From: Schistocerca nitens
Taxonomy: Eukaryota > Arthropoda > Insecta > Orthoptera > Acrididae
Direction of reading: 5' to 3'
NCBI RefSeq assembly: GCF_023898315.1
Contig: NC_064622.1
Location: 169,962,178-170,026,177, forward strand
DNA: 64,000 bases
The notes below the pieces were generated by a model that was given only the letters and a program-made list of their open reading frames with translations, had not been told where the DNA came from and did no database searches. Position numbers and translations under genes: made by a program. This document shows, piece by piece, positions 1 to 11,619 of this stretch (positions are counted from its first letter, which is position 1; the number at the start of each line of letters is the position of its first letter).

Positions 1-1100
1 GATTCCTACATAGTAGATTCTGGGTTTCCAAAAACGACATGATACTCGAGCAAAAAACATGTTCTAAAATTCTACAACAGATCGACGTCAGAGATAGGTC
101 TATAGTTTTGCGCATCTGCTCGACGACCCTTCTTGAAGACTGGAACTACCTGTGCTCTTTTCCTATCATTTGGAACCCTCCGTTCCTCTAGAGACTTGCG
201 GTACACGGCTGTTAGAAGGGGGGCAAGTTCTTTCGCGTACTCTGTGTAGAATCGAATTGGTATCCCGTCAGGTCCAGTCGACTTTCTTCTGTTGAGTGAT
301 TCCAGTTGCTTTTCTATTCCTTGGACACTTATTTCGATGTCAGCCATTTTTTCGTTTGTGCGAGGACTTAGAGAAGGAACTGCAATGCGGTCTTCCTCTG
401 TGAAACAGCTATGGAAAAAGGTGTTTAGTATTTCAGCTTTCCACGTGTCATCCTCTGTTTCAATGCCATCATCATCCCAGTGTGTCTGGATATGCTGTTT
501 CGAGCCACTTACTGATTTAACGTAAGACCAGAACTTCCTAGGAATTTCTGTCAAGTCGGTACATAGAATTTTACTTTCGAATTCACCGAACGCTTCACGC
601 ATAGCCCTCCTTACGCTAACTTTGACATCGTTTAGCTTCTGTTTGTCTCTGAGGTTTTGGCTGCATTTAAACTTGGAGTGAAGCTCTCTTTGCTTTCGCA
701 GTAGTTTCCTAACTTTGTTGTTGTACCACGGTGGGTTTTTCCCGTCCCTCACAGTTTTACTCGGCACGTACCTGTCTATTATAAACACTCAACATTGTCA
801 GTGTCGGAACAGAAATTTTCGTTTTGATCTGTTAGGTAGTCTGAAATCTGCCTTCTATTACTCTTGCTAAACAGATAAACCTTCCTTCCTTTTTTTATAT
901 TCCTATTAACTTCCATATTCAGGGATGCTGCAACGGCCTTATGATCACAGATTCCCTGTTCTGCACGTACAGAGTCGAAAAGTTCGGGTCTGTTTGTTAT
1001 CAGTAGGTCCAAGATGTTATCTCCATGAGTCGGTTCTCTGTTTAATTGTTCGAGGTAATTTTCGGATAGTGCACTCAGTATAATGTCACTCTATGCTCTG
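1..1100 (-). mobile_element. CR1/Jockey-like LINE fragment: end of endonuclease, start of reverse transcriptase
   Basis: Read on the minus strand, 1080-779 encodes an endonuclease tail (LDLLITNRPELF, then CDHKAVAA). Bases 788-72 encode the linker and the first reverse transcriptase blocks (RRKSTGPDGIPI, AQNYRPIS). After a frame change the reading continues to base 1 (ILEHVF, FLETQNLL), so the element runs off the left edge. Motif order and wording fit the Jockey/CR1 group of non-LTR elements. A frame break separates the endonuclease and linker pieces near 780, and another lies near 90, so this copy is dead. The pieces at 29380-29515 and 32340-34270 appear to belong to the same family. Confidence 0.8.
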
Positions 1101-1230
1101 GAAGAACTGTCACTACTTCTGGACTATGAACTGTTATAATTTCTTAAAACTAATAGACACGGTACCAGAATAGACTGTAGTTTCCAAAAAGTCAAACGTA
1201 GCTTTAGCTTCACGTAGAAATACAGACATG

Positions 1231-1414
1231 CTCTGAGCACTATGGGACTTAACATCTGTGGTCATCAGTCGCCTAGAACTTAGAACTACTTAAACCTAAC
1301 TAACCTAAGGACATCACACACATCCACGCCCGAGGCATGATTCGAACCTGCGACCGTAGCGTTCGCTCGGTTCCAAACTGTATGGCCTAGAACCGCACGG
1401 CCACACCGGCCGGC
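1231..1414 (-). mobile_element. SINE-A copy (tRNA-derived SINE)
   Basis: SINE-A is my name for the commonest short repeat here. On its sense strand it runs: a start like GCCGGCCGNGGTGGTC, an A-box-like part, a B box (GGTTCGAATCC), GGGCATGGATGTGTGTGATG, then a tail with GTCCTTAGGTTAGTTAGG, GGACTGATGACC and CTCAGAGCCATTTGAACC. This copy is in reverse orientation and moderately diverged. It directly abuts the SINE-B copy that starts at 1416. Confidence 0.88.
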
Positions 1415-1415
1415 T

Positions 1416-1814
1416 GTGGTGTGAATCCGTAACGGATCGAACTGCTGAGGTCATCGATCCTTAGACTTACGCACTACTTAAAATAACACATGTAAAAAGC
1501 AACACACATACCCATGCCCGCGGGAGGACTCGCACCTCCCGCGGGAGAGGCCGCGCCGGCCGCGGTGGTCTAGCGGTTCTAGGCGCTCAGCCCGGAACCG
1601 CGCGACTGCTACGGTCGCAGGTTCGAATCCTGCCTCGGTCATGGATGTGTGTGATGTCCTTAGGTTAGTTAGGTTTAAGTAGTTCTAAGATCTAGGTGAC
1701 TGATGACCACAGATGTTAAGTCCCATAGTGCTCAGAGCCATTTGAACCATTTTTCTGGAGGGGCAGCGCAAGCCGTTACATGGCGCCTCAAACCTCGCGG
1801 CCACACTACGCAGC
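1416..1814 (-). mobile_element. SINE-B copy, split by a SINE-A insertion
   Basis: SINE-B is a second tRNA-derived family. Its sense-strand head has a B box like GGTTCGAGTCCTCCC followed by TCGGGCATGGGTGTGTG. Here it is reversed in two parts: 1416-1556 (CTGCTGAGGTCATCG, GGGAGGACTCG) and 1757-1814 (ATGGCGCCTCAAACC, CGCGGCCAC). A SINE-A copy lies between them. The pieces are collinear with the uninterrupted copy at 59778-59964. Confidence 0.8.
1557..1756 (+). mobile_element. SINE-A copy nested in SINE-B
   Basis: This is a complete SINE-A from CGGCCGCGGTGGTC to GAGCCATTTGAACC. It is flanked by an imperfect 13-bp target duplication, GGAGAGGCCGCGC at 1544-1556 and GGAGGGGCAGCGC at 1757-1769 (11 of 13 match). 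The B box GGTTCGAATCC is intact. The copy ends without a true poly(A), which suggests that the partner LINE recognises the tail sequence. Confidence 0.9.
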
Positions 1815-2419
1815 TGCTCTTGCGTGTGTTTTCATGTCGCAGTAGCTGCAAGTAGCCTCGCTGTTAAAAAAATTCTATGATTGTGAAAAACACCTTTACA
1901 TTCCTGTAATCTTAAGACGGAGAAAAACAATAAAGATCAATAAATTTAACTTTGACAAAAACGAAAGTACTTCCTCCCAGTGCTTTCCCTGGCTGATGTA
2001 CAACATGAAGCTTCAAGTTTAAATAATTTAGTATGGAAAATTCTTCCAAGTCGTGATCGCAGAATTTCCTTGCTCTGAACTATGTAGTATCTATCCTGTG
2101 CATCGAATATTTGGTTAAATATATATTGCTTTGTTATAATGGAATGCGAGTAAGAAAGTGAGTTTGTGATGCGTGCTGTGCAGAGTATTGGAGCGACGGA
2201 GAGACGATTTTGCAATGTTGCAAGTTTGTCCTCTCTGACTCAGGCCACACACAACAGCTCTTGCCTAGCCTGGTAACTGACCACGCTGGTGTATGTATCA
2301 CTCTGGGGTACTGTTTCGGTTTCTGACTCCCCTTGCGCAAATTATATGCTCAGAGAGCTCTCATTTCAGTTTTTTTAACATAATACTTGGCGTATATGCC
2401 TGATGCCTAAGAAGATGTA
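1815..2419. other. Unassigned AT-rich spacer
   Basis: No coding signal or repeat that I recognise. The short minus-strand ORFs at 1946-2340 show no domain or conserved motif. Confidence 0.5.
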
Positions 2420-3818
2420 CACGGCTGGCCATGAAAATTGCTACACCAAGAAGAGATGCAGATGACAAATGGGTATTTATTGGACAAATATATTATAAGA
2501 GAACTGATATGTGATTACATTTTCACGCAATTTGGGTGCATAGATCCTGAGAAATCAGTACCCAGAACAACCACCTCTGGCAGTAATAGCGGCCTTGATA
2601 TGCCTGGGCATTGAGTCAAACAGAGCTAGGATGGCGTGTACAGGTACAGCTGCCCATGCAGCTTCAACACGATACCACAGTTCATCAAGAGTAGTGACTG
2701 ACGTATTGTGACGAGCCAGTTGCTCGTTGAGCAAACGTTTTCAATTGGTGAGAGATCTGGAGAATGTGCTGGCCAGGGCAGCAGTCGAACATTTTCTGTA
2801 TCCAGAAAGGCCCGTACAGGACCTTCAACATACGGTCGTGCATTATTCTGCGGAAATGTAGGATTTCGCAGGGATCGAATGAAGGGTAGAGCCAGGGTCG
2901 TAACACATCTGAAATACAACGTCCACTGTTCAAAGTGCCGTCAATACGAACAAGAGGTGGTCGAGACGTGGAACCAATGGCACACCATTCCAGTCCGCCG
3001 GGTGTTACGCCAGTATGGCGATGACGAATACACGCTTCCAATGTGCGTTCACCGCGATGTCACCAAACACGGATGAGACCATCTTGATGCTGTAAACAGA
3101 ACCTAGATTCATCCGAAAAAATGACGTTTTGCCATTCGTGCACTCAAGTTCTTCGCTGAGTATACCGTCGCAGGCGTTCCTGTCTATGATGCAGCGTAAA
3201 GGGTAACCGCAGCCATGGTCTCCGAGCTGATAGTCCATGCTGCTGCAAACGTCGTCGAACTGTTCGTGCAGATGGTTGTTGTCTTGCAAACGTCCCCATC
3301 TGTTGACTCAGTGATCGAGACGTGGCTGCACGATCCCTTACAGACAATGCGGATAAGATGCCTGTCATCTCGACTGCTAGTGATACGAGGCCGTTGGGAT
3401 CCAGCACGGCGTTCCGTATTACCCTCCTGAACCCACCGATTCCATATTCTGCTAACATTGGATCTCGACCAACGCGAGCAGCAATGTCGCGACAGGATAA
3501 ACCGCTATCGCGATAGGCTACAATCCGACCTTTATCAAAGTCGGAAACGTGATGGTACGCATTTCTCCTCCTTACACGAGGCATCAAAACAACGTTTCGC
3601 AGGGCAACGCCGGTCAACTGCTGTTTGTGTATGAGAAATCGGGTGGAAACTTTCCTCACGTCAGCACGTTGTAGGTGTCGCCACCGGCGCCAACCTTGTG
3701 TGAATGCTCTGAAAAGCTAATCATTTGGATATCACAACATCTTCTTCCTGTCGATTAAATTTCGAGTCTGTAGCACGTCATCTTCGTGGTGTAGCAATTT
3801 TAATGGCCAGTAGTGTGT
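2420..3818 (-). mobile_element. Tc1-like transposon with both terminal inverted repeats
   Basis: The left end CTGGCCATGAAAATTGCTAC (from about 2424) matches the reverse complement of the right end (GTAGCAATTTTAATGGCCAG, ending about 3810). The right end is probably 3818, beside a TA. Length about 1.4 kb is normal for a Tc1 element. The interior is a decayed transposase on the minus strand. I see no later insertion in this copy. Confidence 0.88.
2600..3580 (-). pseudogene. Tc1-type transposase pseudogene (DD34E family)
   Basis: The protein pieces lie in three frames. The N-terminal part at 3580-3144 has a helix-turn-helix (HHVSDFDKGRIVAYRDSGLS, CRDIAARVGRD) and ARTVRRRLQQHGLSARRPWL. The middle at 3041-2685 has ACIRHRHTG and LVRIDGTLNSGR. 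The C-terminal catalytic part at 2919-2720 has NNARPYVEG and WPAHSPDLSPIENV. Spacing from the second catalytic position to the Glu of PIEN is 34 residues, as in Tc1. The second Asp is replaced by Asn (QNNARP where QDNARP is usual), and there are frame breaks, so the enzyme is dead. The start at 3580 is the MPRVRRRN methionine; the further upstream reading is not needed by the family. Confidence 0.85.
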
Positions 3819-4284
3819 TATAACGGCTGTAACAAGTACAAGAGCAGATATTTCTAATGATGACTGAGACGGCATACGGAACAATATTACATCAGTACTT
3901 ACGTCATTTACAGACATAATTTTAGCTATTACAAGTTGTATGTTTTCAGGTTTGTTAGTACCTCCAAATATGAACGGCAAGAGCAAGTCATTAATACTTA
4001 TTCCCCAAGGGCAGCAGGTCAGGTACTGAAGAATGCACTCGTTGACGCAAAACGCTTAGTCTATACTTGCAGGTATAGTCCGTTTAGTGATGCAGTTACG
4101 ACCATGCAGAAAACATCAGTTTTAACGTTCGCGAGGTGTTTGTAGGAAGACCGATGCAGTGAAAAAACAGCCAACACACTAAATGGTGAACATATTAAGG
4201 TGCCAAATAGAAAAATATCGCTACTTATACCCATCACATCCTTTATGGTAGATTTTATCAGCTGATGTAGCAGATCGTATGTGT
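3819..4284. other. Unassigned spacer
   Basis: AT-rich sequence between the Tc1 element and the RTE element. No family recognised and no convincing ORF. Confidence 0.5.
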
Positions 4285-4294
4285 ATTTCATATT

Positions 4295-7200
4295 GTTGTT
4301 GTTGTGGTCTTCAGTCCTGAGACTGGTTTGATGCAACTCTCCATGCTACTGTATCCTGTGCACGCTTCTTCATCTCCCAGTACTTACTGCAAATTACATC
4401 CTTCTGAATCTGCTTAGTGTATTCATCTCTTGGTCTCCCTCTACGATTTTTACCCTCCACGCTGCCCTCCAATGCTAAATTTGTGATCCCTTGATGCCTC
4501 AGAACATGCCCTAGCAACCGGTCCCTTCTTCTTGTCAAGTTGTGCCACAAACTCCTCTTCTCCGCTATTCTATTCAATACCTCCTCATTAGTTACGTGAT
4601 CTACCCATCTAATCTTCAGCAATCTTCTGTAGCACCACATTTCGAAAGCTTCTATTCTCTTCTTGTCCAAACTATTTATCGTCCATGTTTCACTTCCGTA
4701 CATGGCTACACTCCATACAAATACTTTCAGAAACGACTTCCTGACACTTAAATCTATACTCGATGTTAACAAATTCCACTTCTTCAGAAACGCTTTCCTT
4801 GTCATTTCCAGTCTACATTTCATATCCTCTCTACTTCGACCATCATCAGTTATTTTGCTCCCCAAATAGCAAAACTCATTTACTGCTTTAAGTGTCTCAT
4901 TTCCTAATCTAAGTCCCTCAGCATCACCCGACTTAATTCGACTACATTCCATTATCCTCGTTTTGCTTTTGTTGATGTTAATCTTATATCCTCCTTTCAA
5001 GACACTGTCCATTCCGTTCAACAGCTCTTCCAAGTCCTTTGCTGTCTCTGACAGAATTGCAATGTCATCGGCGAACCTCAAAGTTTTTATTTCTTCTCCA
5101 TGGATTTTAATACCTACTCCGAATTTTTCTTTTGCTTACTTTACTGCCTGCTCAATATACAGATTGAATAACATCGGGGATAGGCAACAACCCCGTCTCA
5201 CTCCCTTCCCAACCACTGCTTCCCTTTCATGCCCCTCGACTCTTATAACTACCATCTGGTTTCTGTACAAATTGTAAATAGCCTTTCGCTCCCTGTATTT
5301 TACCCCTGCCACCTTTAGAATTTGAAGGAGAGTATTCCAGTCAACATTGTCAAAAGCTTTCTCTAAGTCTACAAATGCTAGAAATGTAGGTTTGCCTTTC
5401 CTTAATCTATTTTCTAAGATAAGTCGTAGGGTCAGTATTGCCTCACGTGTTCCAACATTTGTGCGGAATCCAAACTGATCTTCGCCGAGGTCAGCTTCTA
5501 CCAGTTTTTCCATTCGCCTGTAAAGAATTCGCGTTAGTATTTTGCAGCTGTGACTTATTAAACTGATAGTTCGGTAATTTTCACATCTGTCAACACCTGC
5601 TTTCTTTGGGATTGGAATTATTATATTCTTCTTGAAGTCTGAGGGATTTTCACCTGTCTCATACATCTTGCTCACCAGATGGTAGAGTTTTGTCAGGACT
5701 GGCTCTCCCAAGGCCGTCAGTAGTTCTAATGGAATGTTGTCTACTCCCAGGGCCTTGTTTCGACTCAGGTCTTTCAGTGCTCTGTCAAACTCTTCACGCA
5801 GTATCGTATCTCCCATTTCATCTTCATCTACATCCTCTTCCATTTCAATAATATTGTCCTCAAGTACATCGCTCTTGTATAGACCCTCTATATACTCCTT
5901 CCACCTTTCTGCTTTCCCTTCTTTGCTTGGAAGTGGGTTTCCATCTGAGCTCTTGATATTCATACAAGTGGCTCTCTTTTCTCCAAAGGTCTCTTTAATT
6001 TTCCTGTAGGCAGTATCTATCTTACCCCGAGTGAGATAAGCCTCTACATCCTGACATTTGTCCTCTAGCCATCCCTGCTTAGCCATTTTACACTGCCTGT
6101 CAATCTCATTTTGAGACGTTTGTATTCCTTTTTGCCTGCTTCATTTACTGCGTTTTTATATTTTCTCCTTTCATCAATTAAATTCAATATTTTTTCTGTT
6201 ACCCAAGGATTTCTACTAGCCCTCGTCTTTTTACCTACTTGATCCTCTGCTGCCTTCACTACTTCATCCCTCAGAGCTACCTATTCTTCCTCTACTGTAT
6301 TTCTTTCCCCCATTCCTGTCAATTGTTCCCTTATGCTCTCCCTGAAACTCTGCACAACCTCTGGTTTAGTCAGATTATCCAGGTCCCATCTCCTTAATTT
6401 TCCACCTTTTTGCAGTTTCTTCAGTTTTAATCTACAGTTCATAACCGATAGATTGTGGTCAGAGTCCACATCTGCCCCTGGAAATGTCTTACAATTTAAA
6501 ACCTGGTTCCTAAATCTCTGTCTTACCATTATATAATTTATCTGATACCTTTTAGTATCTCCAGGATTCGTCTTTTATGATTCTTGAACCAAGTGTTAGC
6601 TATGATTAAGTTATGCTCTGTGCAAAATTCTACCAGACGGCTTCCGCTTTCATTTCTCTCCCCCAATCCATATTCCCCCACTATGTTTCCTTCTCTCCCT
6701 TTTCCTACTCTCGAATTCCAGTGACCCATGACTATTAAATTTTCGTCTCTCTTCACTACCTGAATAATTTCTTTTATCTCATCATACATTTCATCAATTT
6801 CTTCATCATCTGCAGAGGTAGTTGGCATATAAACTTGTACAACTGTAGTAGGCATGGGCTTCGTGTCTATCTTGGCCACAATAATGCGTTCACTATGCTG
6901 TTGGTAGTAGCTTAACCCGCTCTCCTATTTTTTTATTCATTATTAAACCTACTCGTGCATTACCCCTATTTGAATTCGTATTTAAAACCCTGTATTCACC
7001 TGATCAAAAGTCTCGTTCTTCCTGCTACCGAACTTCACTAAGTCCCACTATATCTAACTTCAACCCTTCCATTTCCCTTTTCAAATTTTCTAACCTACCT
7101 GCCCGATTAAGGGATCTGACATTCCACGCTCCGATCCTTAGAACGCGTTTTCTTTCTCCTGATAACGACGTCCTCTTGAGCTGTCCCCCCCGGAGATCCG

Positions 7201-7567
7201 AATGGGGGACTATTTTACCTCCGGAATATTTTACCCAAGTGGACGCCATCATCATTTAACCATACAGTAAAGCTGCATGCCCTCGGGAAAAATTACGGCT
7301 GTAGTTTCCCCTTGCTTTCAGCCATTCGCAGTACCAGCACAGCAAGGCCGTTTTGGTTAGTGTTACAAGGCCAGATCAGTCAATCATCCAGACTGTTGCC
7401 CCTGCAACTACTGAAAAGGCTGCTGCCCCTCTTCAGGAACCACACGTTTGTCTGGCCTCTCAACAGATACCCCTCCGTTGTGGTTGCACCTACGGTACGG
7501 CCATCTGTATCGCTGAGGCACGCAAGCCTCCCCACCAACGGCAAGGTCCATGGTTCATGGGGGTAGG
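4295..7567 (-). mobile_element. Full-length RTE-type LINE, inactive
   Basis: A 3.27-kb non-LTR element on the minus strand, bounded by a perfect 10-bp target duplication ATTTCATATT (4285-4294 and 7568-7577). Its 3' end is a short (GTT)n/(CAA)n tail rather than poly(A), which is typical of RTE elements. Order from the 5' end: leader (7567-7260), endonuclease (7255 to about 6290), linker, reverse transcriptase (6086 to about 4900), and a C-terminal domain ending ...SNQSQD at 4311. The perfect target duplication suggests a fairly recent insertion. Two other copies lie at 11620-12806 and 35714-36385. Confidence 0.93.
4311..7255 (-). pseudogene. RTE endonuclease/reverse transcriptase ORF, broken
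   Basis: The single long ORF of an RTE LINE survives in pieces. 7255-7025 has the endonuclease start (IGAWNVRSLN, LDIVGLSEVR). 6879-6538 has VVQVYMPTT and VMGHWNSRVG; the usual catalytic Asp of GDWN is His here. 6529-6281 has DVDSDHNLSVM. 6086-5136 has the reverse transcriptase (ALGVDNIPLELL, YRTISLISHSCKILTRIL, FVDLEKAFDNVDW, GVRRGCCLSPMLFNLYIE). 5081-4311 has RFADDIAIL and a C-terminal domain (GSKITDDGRSRED, YGSETWTINSLDKKRIEAF). Visible lesions are in-frame stops near 7025, 6280 and 5130, and frame changes near 6950, 6535 and 6075. About six breaks make it non-coding. Confidence 0.9.
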
Positions 7568-7577
7568 ATTTCATATT

Positions 7578-9654
7578 ACATTAGTCATATTTTACTTACT
7601 TCAGTAAGATCCTTAAAGTGCTTTGCGTTGTTCCTCGCAGACATAAGAAACTACTGGAATATATTAGCAACTGAAATGCAAAAGTATCACAATGACTGAC
7701 TTACGTGTCCCTAGGTGCAAATGACCAGAAGTCGTTGCTAATTTGTGTTCTGGCTTTAAATTTAATAAGAAATCAGCGAGGAACGTCACGCGACATATGT
7801 GAAAAGTTTTGGACCAATGCTATGGAAAGCTGGAGCCGCAATTCAGTGTTAAGTGCACACTACCTTCACTCACTTCCTGCTTACATACAAATTCGGACAC
7901 CTAAATCTTTCTTTCCCTGTGCCATTTTGCTTGTTCTGTCAAAAACGTTGCGCCCGCCATGTAAAGTAATCCTCTCTGAACATCAAAGTTTTGCATCGTT
8001 GCTATAACAACGTAGTATTGAATCCTGTGTGGCGACTATTAGCGCCAGAGAACAATAATTCGGTGTTGACAGACCACAATCGCTGTGTCGTGTTTTCTTT
8101 TGTTTCCTCTAGTGAGAACGCTTTTTCACAGACACAAGTTAGTAGTGAACACTAGCCAATCACCTGTGAATGGGTAATCGTTTGTTTTCAATTCCGTCCA
8201 TTCCTTTATAGATGAGGGTTAAGGTGGCTTCCGGACTGTGGATGTAAATGTCCAAATATCATGTTACTGTTCTACTCTCTGTAGATTTACACTCTCATGC
8301 ACAAACTGCATAACCAAATATCTATTACAGCCTATGAAGTTTAAGCGCCGAGAAGGGTTAGTGAGGCGTGTTTGGATCACGCAACAGACAGCTCACTTTC
8401 TGTGAACGGCTAATGTTCGGTGCTATTTCCGCTCCACCACCAATTTTTGTTACAGATGTTCAAGGTGAAATATTGAGAGTGACATGTTTTTGTTACTGAG
8501 GTCCCTAACACCAAGGTGTAGTACATACAGTGACGACATTCTGCACTGCGAAAATTGTTACCGTTTGACAGTTGGAGCGATACTAGCGCTCCAAGCGGTG
8601 AGAAAGCACAGTAACAGGCGTCGTAACGTGTGTTTTTCACCTCTTTTGTAAGTGATTTACGAATTTTTCCCCAAGAGTTCATGTAATATCGCATAGCATG
8701 AATCATTGTGAAATAATAGTAGAAAACAGCCGTGTCTTACTGATTCAGTGACAAAATCTACAACTTACTCACGAAGAAAGGCTTTCTAATATGTGTATAA
8801 TTGCAGCTTACTCTGCTGAAAGCAAGAGAATATAAGCACATATTTCATGCATGAGAAACACATAATTCTGTTGTTGCCTGTTCTTATTATGATAGGCATT
8901 TTCCTTGACAGATAATTTTGTATGGTGTATAAAGATTCGCACATTCTTAGAATTCACGCGACTTTATAAAACATGAATATTTCTGTAGATGTAATTATTT
9001 TGGTTTAAAACTGAAAGTGTTCAATATTCTTGCCATTTGTGGCTCAGATGTAGCTACAATTATGCAACTGGTTCCCTCTTTATTGTAAAACACTATTCTT
9101 GATTTTTACTTTTTATTTTCCCTTCACTTACAGTTGTGGTGGCTTATTTGGTACGTCAAATAATGTAGATATTGCATTCCATACAGGTTTCACATTCACT
9201 GATTTGACTCGAAGTGTAATGAAGAAAACATCACATTCTTGAGTAGATGTACGATGGATTTCTGTAAAATGTCAGATCTTCCGCTATTTACTACTTTTAT
9301 TTTGTTCTTAAAAACTAACGACATTCTTCAGCTAATATATGTAGTTTACAAGAGAATCGTAAATAAACTGTCCTGCAACAAACAGCTTCATATCTCTTAG
9401 GGTCCTTAGGGAACCTAAAAGAAGACAATTGTGGCATCTTCTAGTTCTTGAGCACTGAAATTTATTGCGCTACAGATGTTCTCTCTTGTAAACTCTATTC
9501 TACAATCCAACAGAAACAATTACAATTCGAATTTGCTTTCAAAAGTTCTCGCCGAATTCAACAATACAACTTGCTGACCGCTTGGGGCGTTGCTATCACG
9601 CTGAAAAACAAAAACGAAACGGGGTCTCGAGACTGTTAAACTGCTGTTACACTG
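7578..9654. other. Unassigned AT-rich region
   Basis: About 2 kb with only short unconserved ORFs (for example 7705-8007 plus and 8410-8706 minus). I recognise no repeat family, RNA gene or promoter here. Confidence 0.5.
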
Positions 9655-10110
9655 TATCTCCGTTTACGTGGGGCTCCCAAAACCAGATTTCGTACACCGA
9701 TTTCCCAATACTGCTTCTGAGTGGTCATGTAAACACTTCAAAATCGATTCTAGAAACCCGCTTCTAGTTACCGGTTTTCCGATTTCGCAATCGATTCTCG
9801 CTCCCACGAAAAGGCACAGCCGTTTTCGAAACATGCTTTTGGCTAACATAGAGGGAGTGACATATTTTGCAGTGACGGAGAAGCACAAGTAGTAGACTGA
9901 ACTTGAAGCTCTCTACCTCTAACAATTAGGCGAAGAGAAACAGCGATTGTGCTGACTAAATCGGAAACTGGAACAGTTGTTTTCCAGACGCCATATTTAA
10001 GTTGGCTACCAAACACGATTTAGATCTGAACATGTAAACACGACAGCGAAAAATTGTTTCCGAAATTCGGTTTTCGTCCTTCGGAAGACGTGTTGCACGT
10101 AAACGTAGTG
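9655..10110. repeat. Possible small non-autonomous DNA element (MITE-like)
   Basis: CGTTTACGTG at about 9661 is repeated in reverse as CACGTAAACG at about 10096, bounding roughly 450 bp with no coding signal. The repeat is short and no target duplication is clear, so this is tentative. Confidence 0.3.
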
Positions 10111-10129
10111 TGTAAAATACTTTGACAAA

Positions 10130-11375
10130 GATCTTTTATTAAAGCTGTTTTGTCAAATCTTTGGCAGTGTACTAGGGAAGCTTTTATGAAAGATCTTTGA
10201 TAAAAGAAGGAGCATAAGCCTAGCTTTGATCAAAGTTCGCCATCATATACATGTCGTTTCGCTTTTTTTAGTGCTTTTAACGCATATAATGACGTCGAAG
10301 TGTATTTCATAGCCGTGTTCTTAAGTTCTTCATAACACAAAACACGCTGACTACGAAAACCACACTAAGCCGTTAACAACTAATAAAGAAACAGCTGCAG
10401 CAATCAGCTTTATTCGAAGTGGCTGTACTGTGGATGATGCAAGGAAGAAATTAAATGGACAAGGAGTCTGAGCAGATGCGGAGAGCCAAATGTTGTCAAT
10501 AACGGGTATGTAAGTGAAATATATGTATGCATTGATGCTCTAAATATCCCTATCTAATGCCCATAAATACCTGCTCAAGTGATTACACTTTGGGATTCGA
10601 CTGCTATATTGCAAGCTGGAATACCATTCGCCTTTGAGACGATTAATAGCAGAAAAGAAATTGTGATTTAAATAAGGAAACACTGCAGCAGTTGCATGTT
10701 TTTTCATGCTTGGCACAACGCGTTTCGAGAATCTACCCTCATAACTAGGTGCAAATGATTACATAGGTGTTTAATTGTGGTTTCAGCAAATAGGAGAAAG
10801 GAAATCTGTCCGATTTTCCGTTAACAGAAACCATAAAAAAAGTACAGCGCATGAAAGGCAGAACAAATCACATACAAACATCAAATAAAATACCTATGTA
10901 AATATTTGCATTTGATAATGAGTATAAATACTCGAAAAGCATCACGTTAAGCATGAAAAAATACGTAACTAATTTAGTGTTTCATTATTTAAATCTTGAA
11001 AGACACAGCTGTACAAATTTAAATGTTTTTTCGTCCATTCTCAAATAATTTTAGTAGTTGTTTATGTCCTCACGTTGTGGCTCACAAAGCAAATTGTTGT
11101 GGACAGATCGAGCTTCTCTTCTCGCTATCCATTGTTTCATTCACAACCTTTTGCTTTTCTCTCTCTTTTCAACCAGTGCGCTTGCCACCAACATTACATT
11201 AAATACTGTCGTACACACAACTAATGGTTTATCATCAATTACCCAGCAGCTATGAAGAACAATTTTATGATAGTTTAATAGCTCCAGTAAAGTAGTTTGG
11301 TCAAAGAACTTTGGCAAATCTTTGACAAACAACTTTGTCAAATATCTTTCACAGTGTAATATGGGCCTAAGTATG
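10130..11375. repeat. Possible DNA-transposon remnant with TTTGACAAAG-rich ends
   Basis: The left part (10130-10215) has TTTGACAAAGATC, TGTCAAATCTTTGGCAGTG and AAGATCTTTGATAAAAG. The right part (11300-11370) has GGTCAAAGAACTTTGGCAAA, TTTGACAAACAAC and ATCTTTCACAGTG. These related motifs bracket 1.2 kb of AT-rich sequence without a convincing ORF. This could be one decayed element or two related fragments. Confidence 0.35.
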
Positions 11376-11619
11376 TAACCACATAGCTCCTTTCGAGTCT
11401 TCGTCTTCTTCTGCACATAAGAACTCGATGTGCTTGTCCATTGCAGTTGTAAATAAATAGTGACATACGTCACTTTTTAATAATGCTGCAAATTTTCTCA
11501 CCAGTTAAAGAATTTACCATTGTTGAATAATATTATAGCACTTTTATTATATCATTATTACAGCTGTGTGACTTTTAGGTCATATACAGGCGTCATTAAA
11601 AATAATTTTGGATTCGGTT

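Noticed and set aside
1555-1640. tRNA gene
   Set aside because: A and B boxes are present but the tail and target duplication make it a SINE. The same holds for every other tRNA-like match here.
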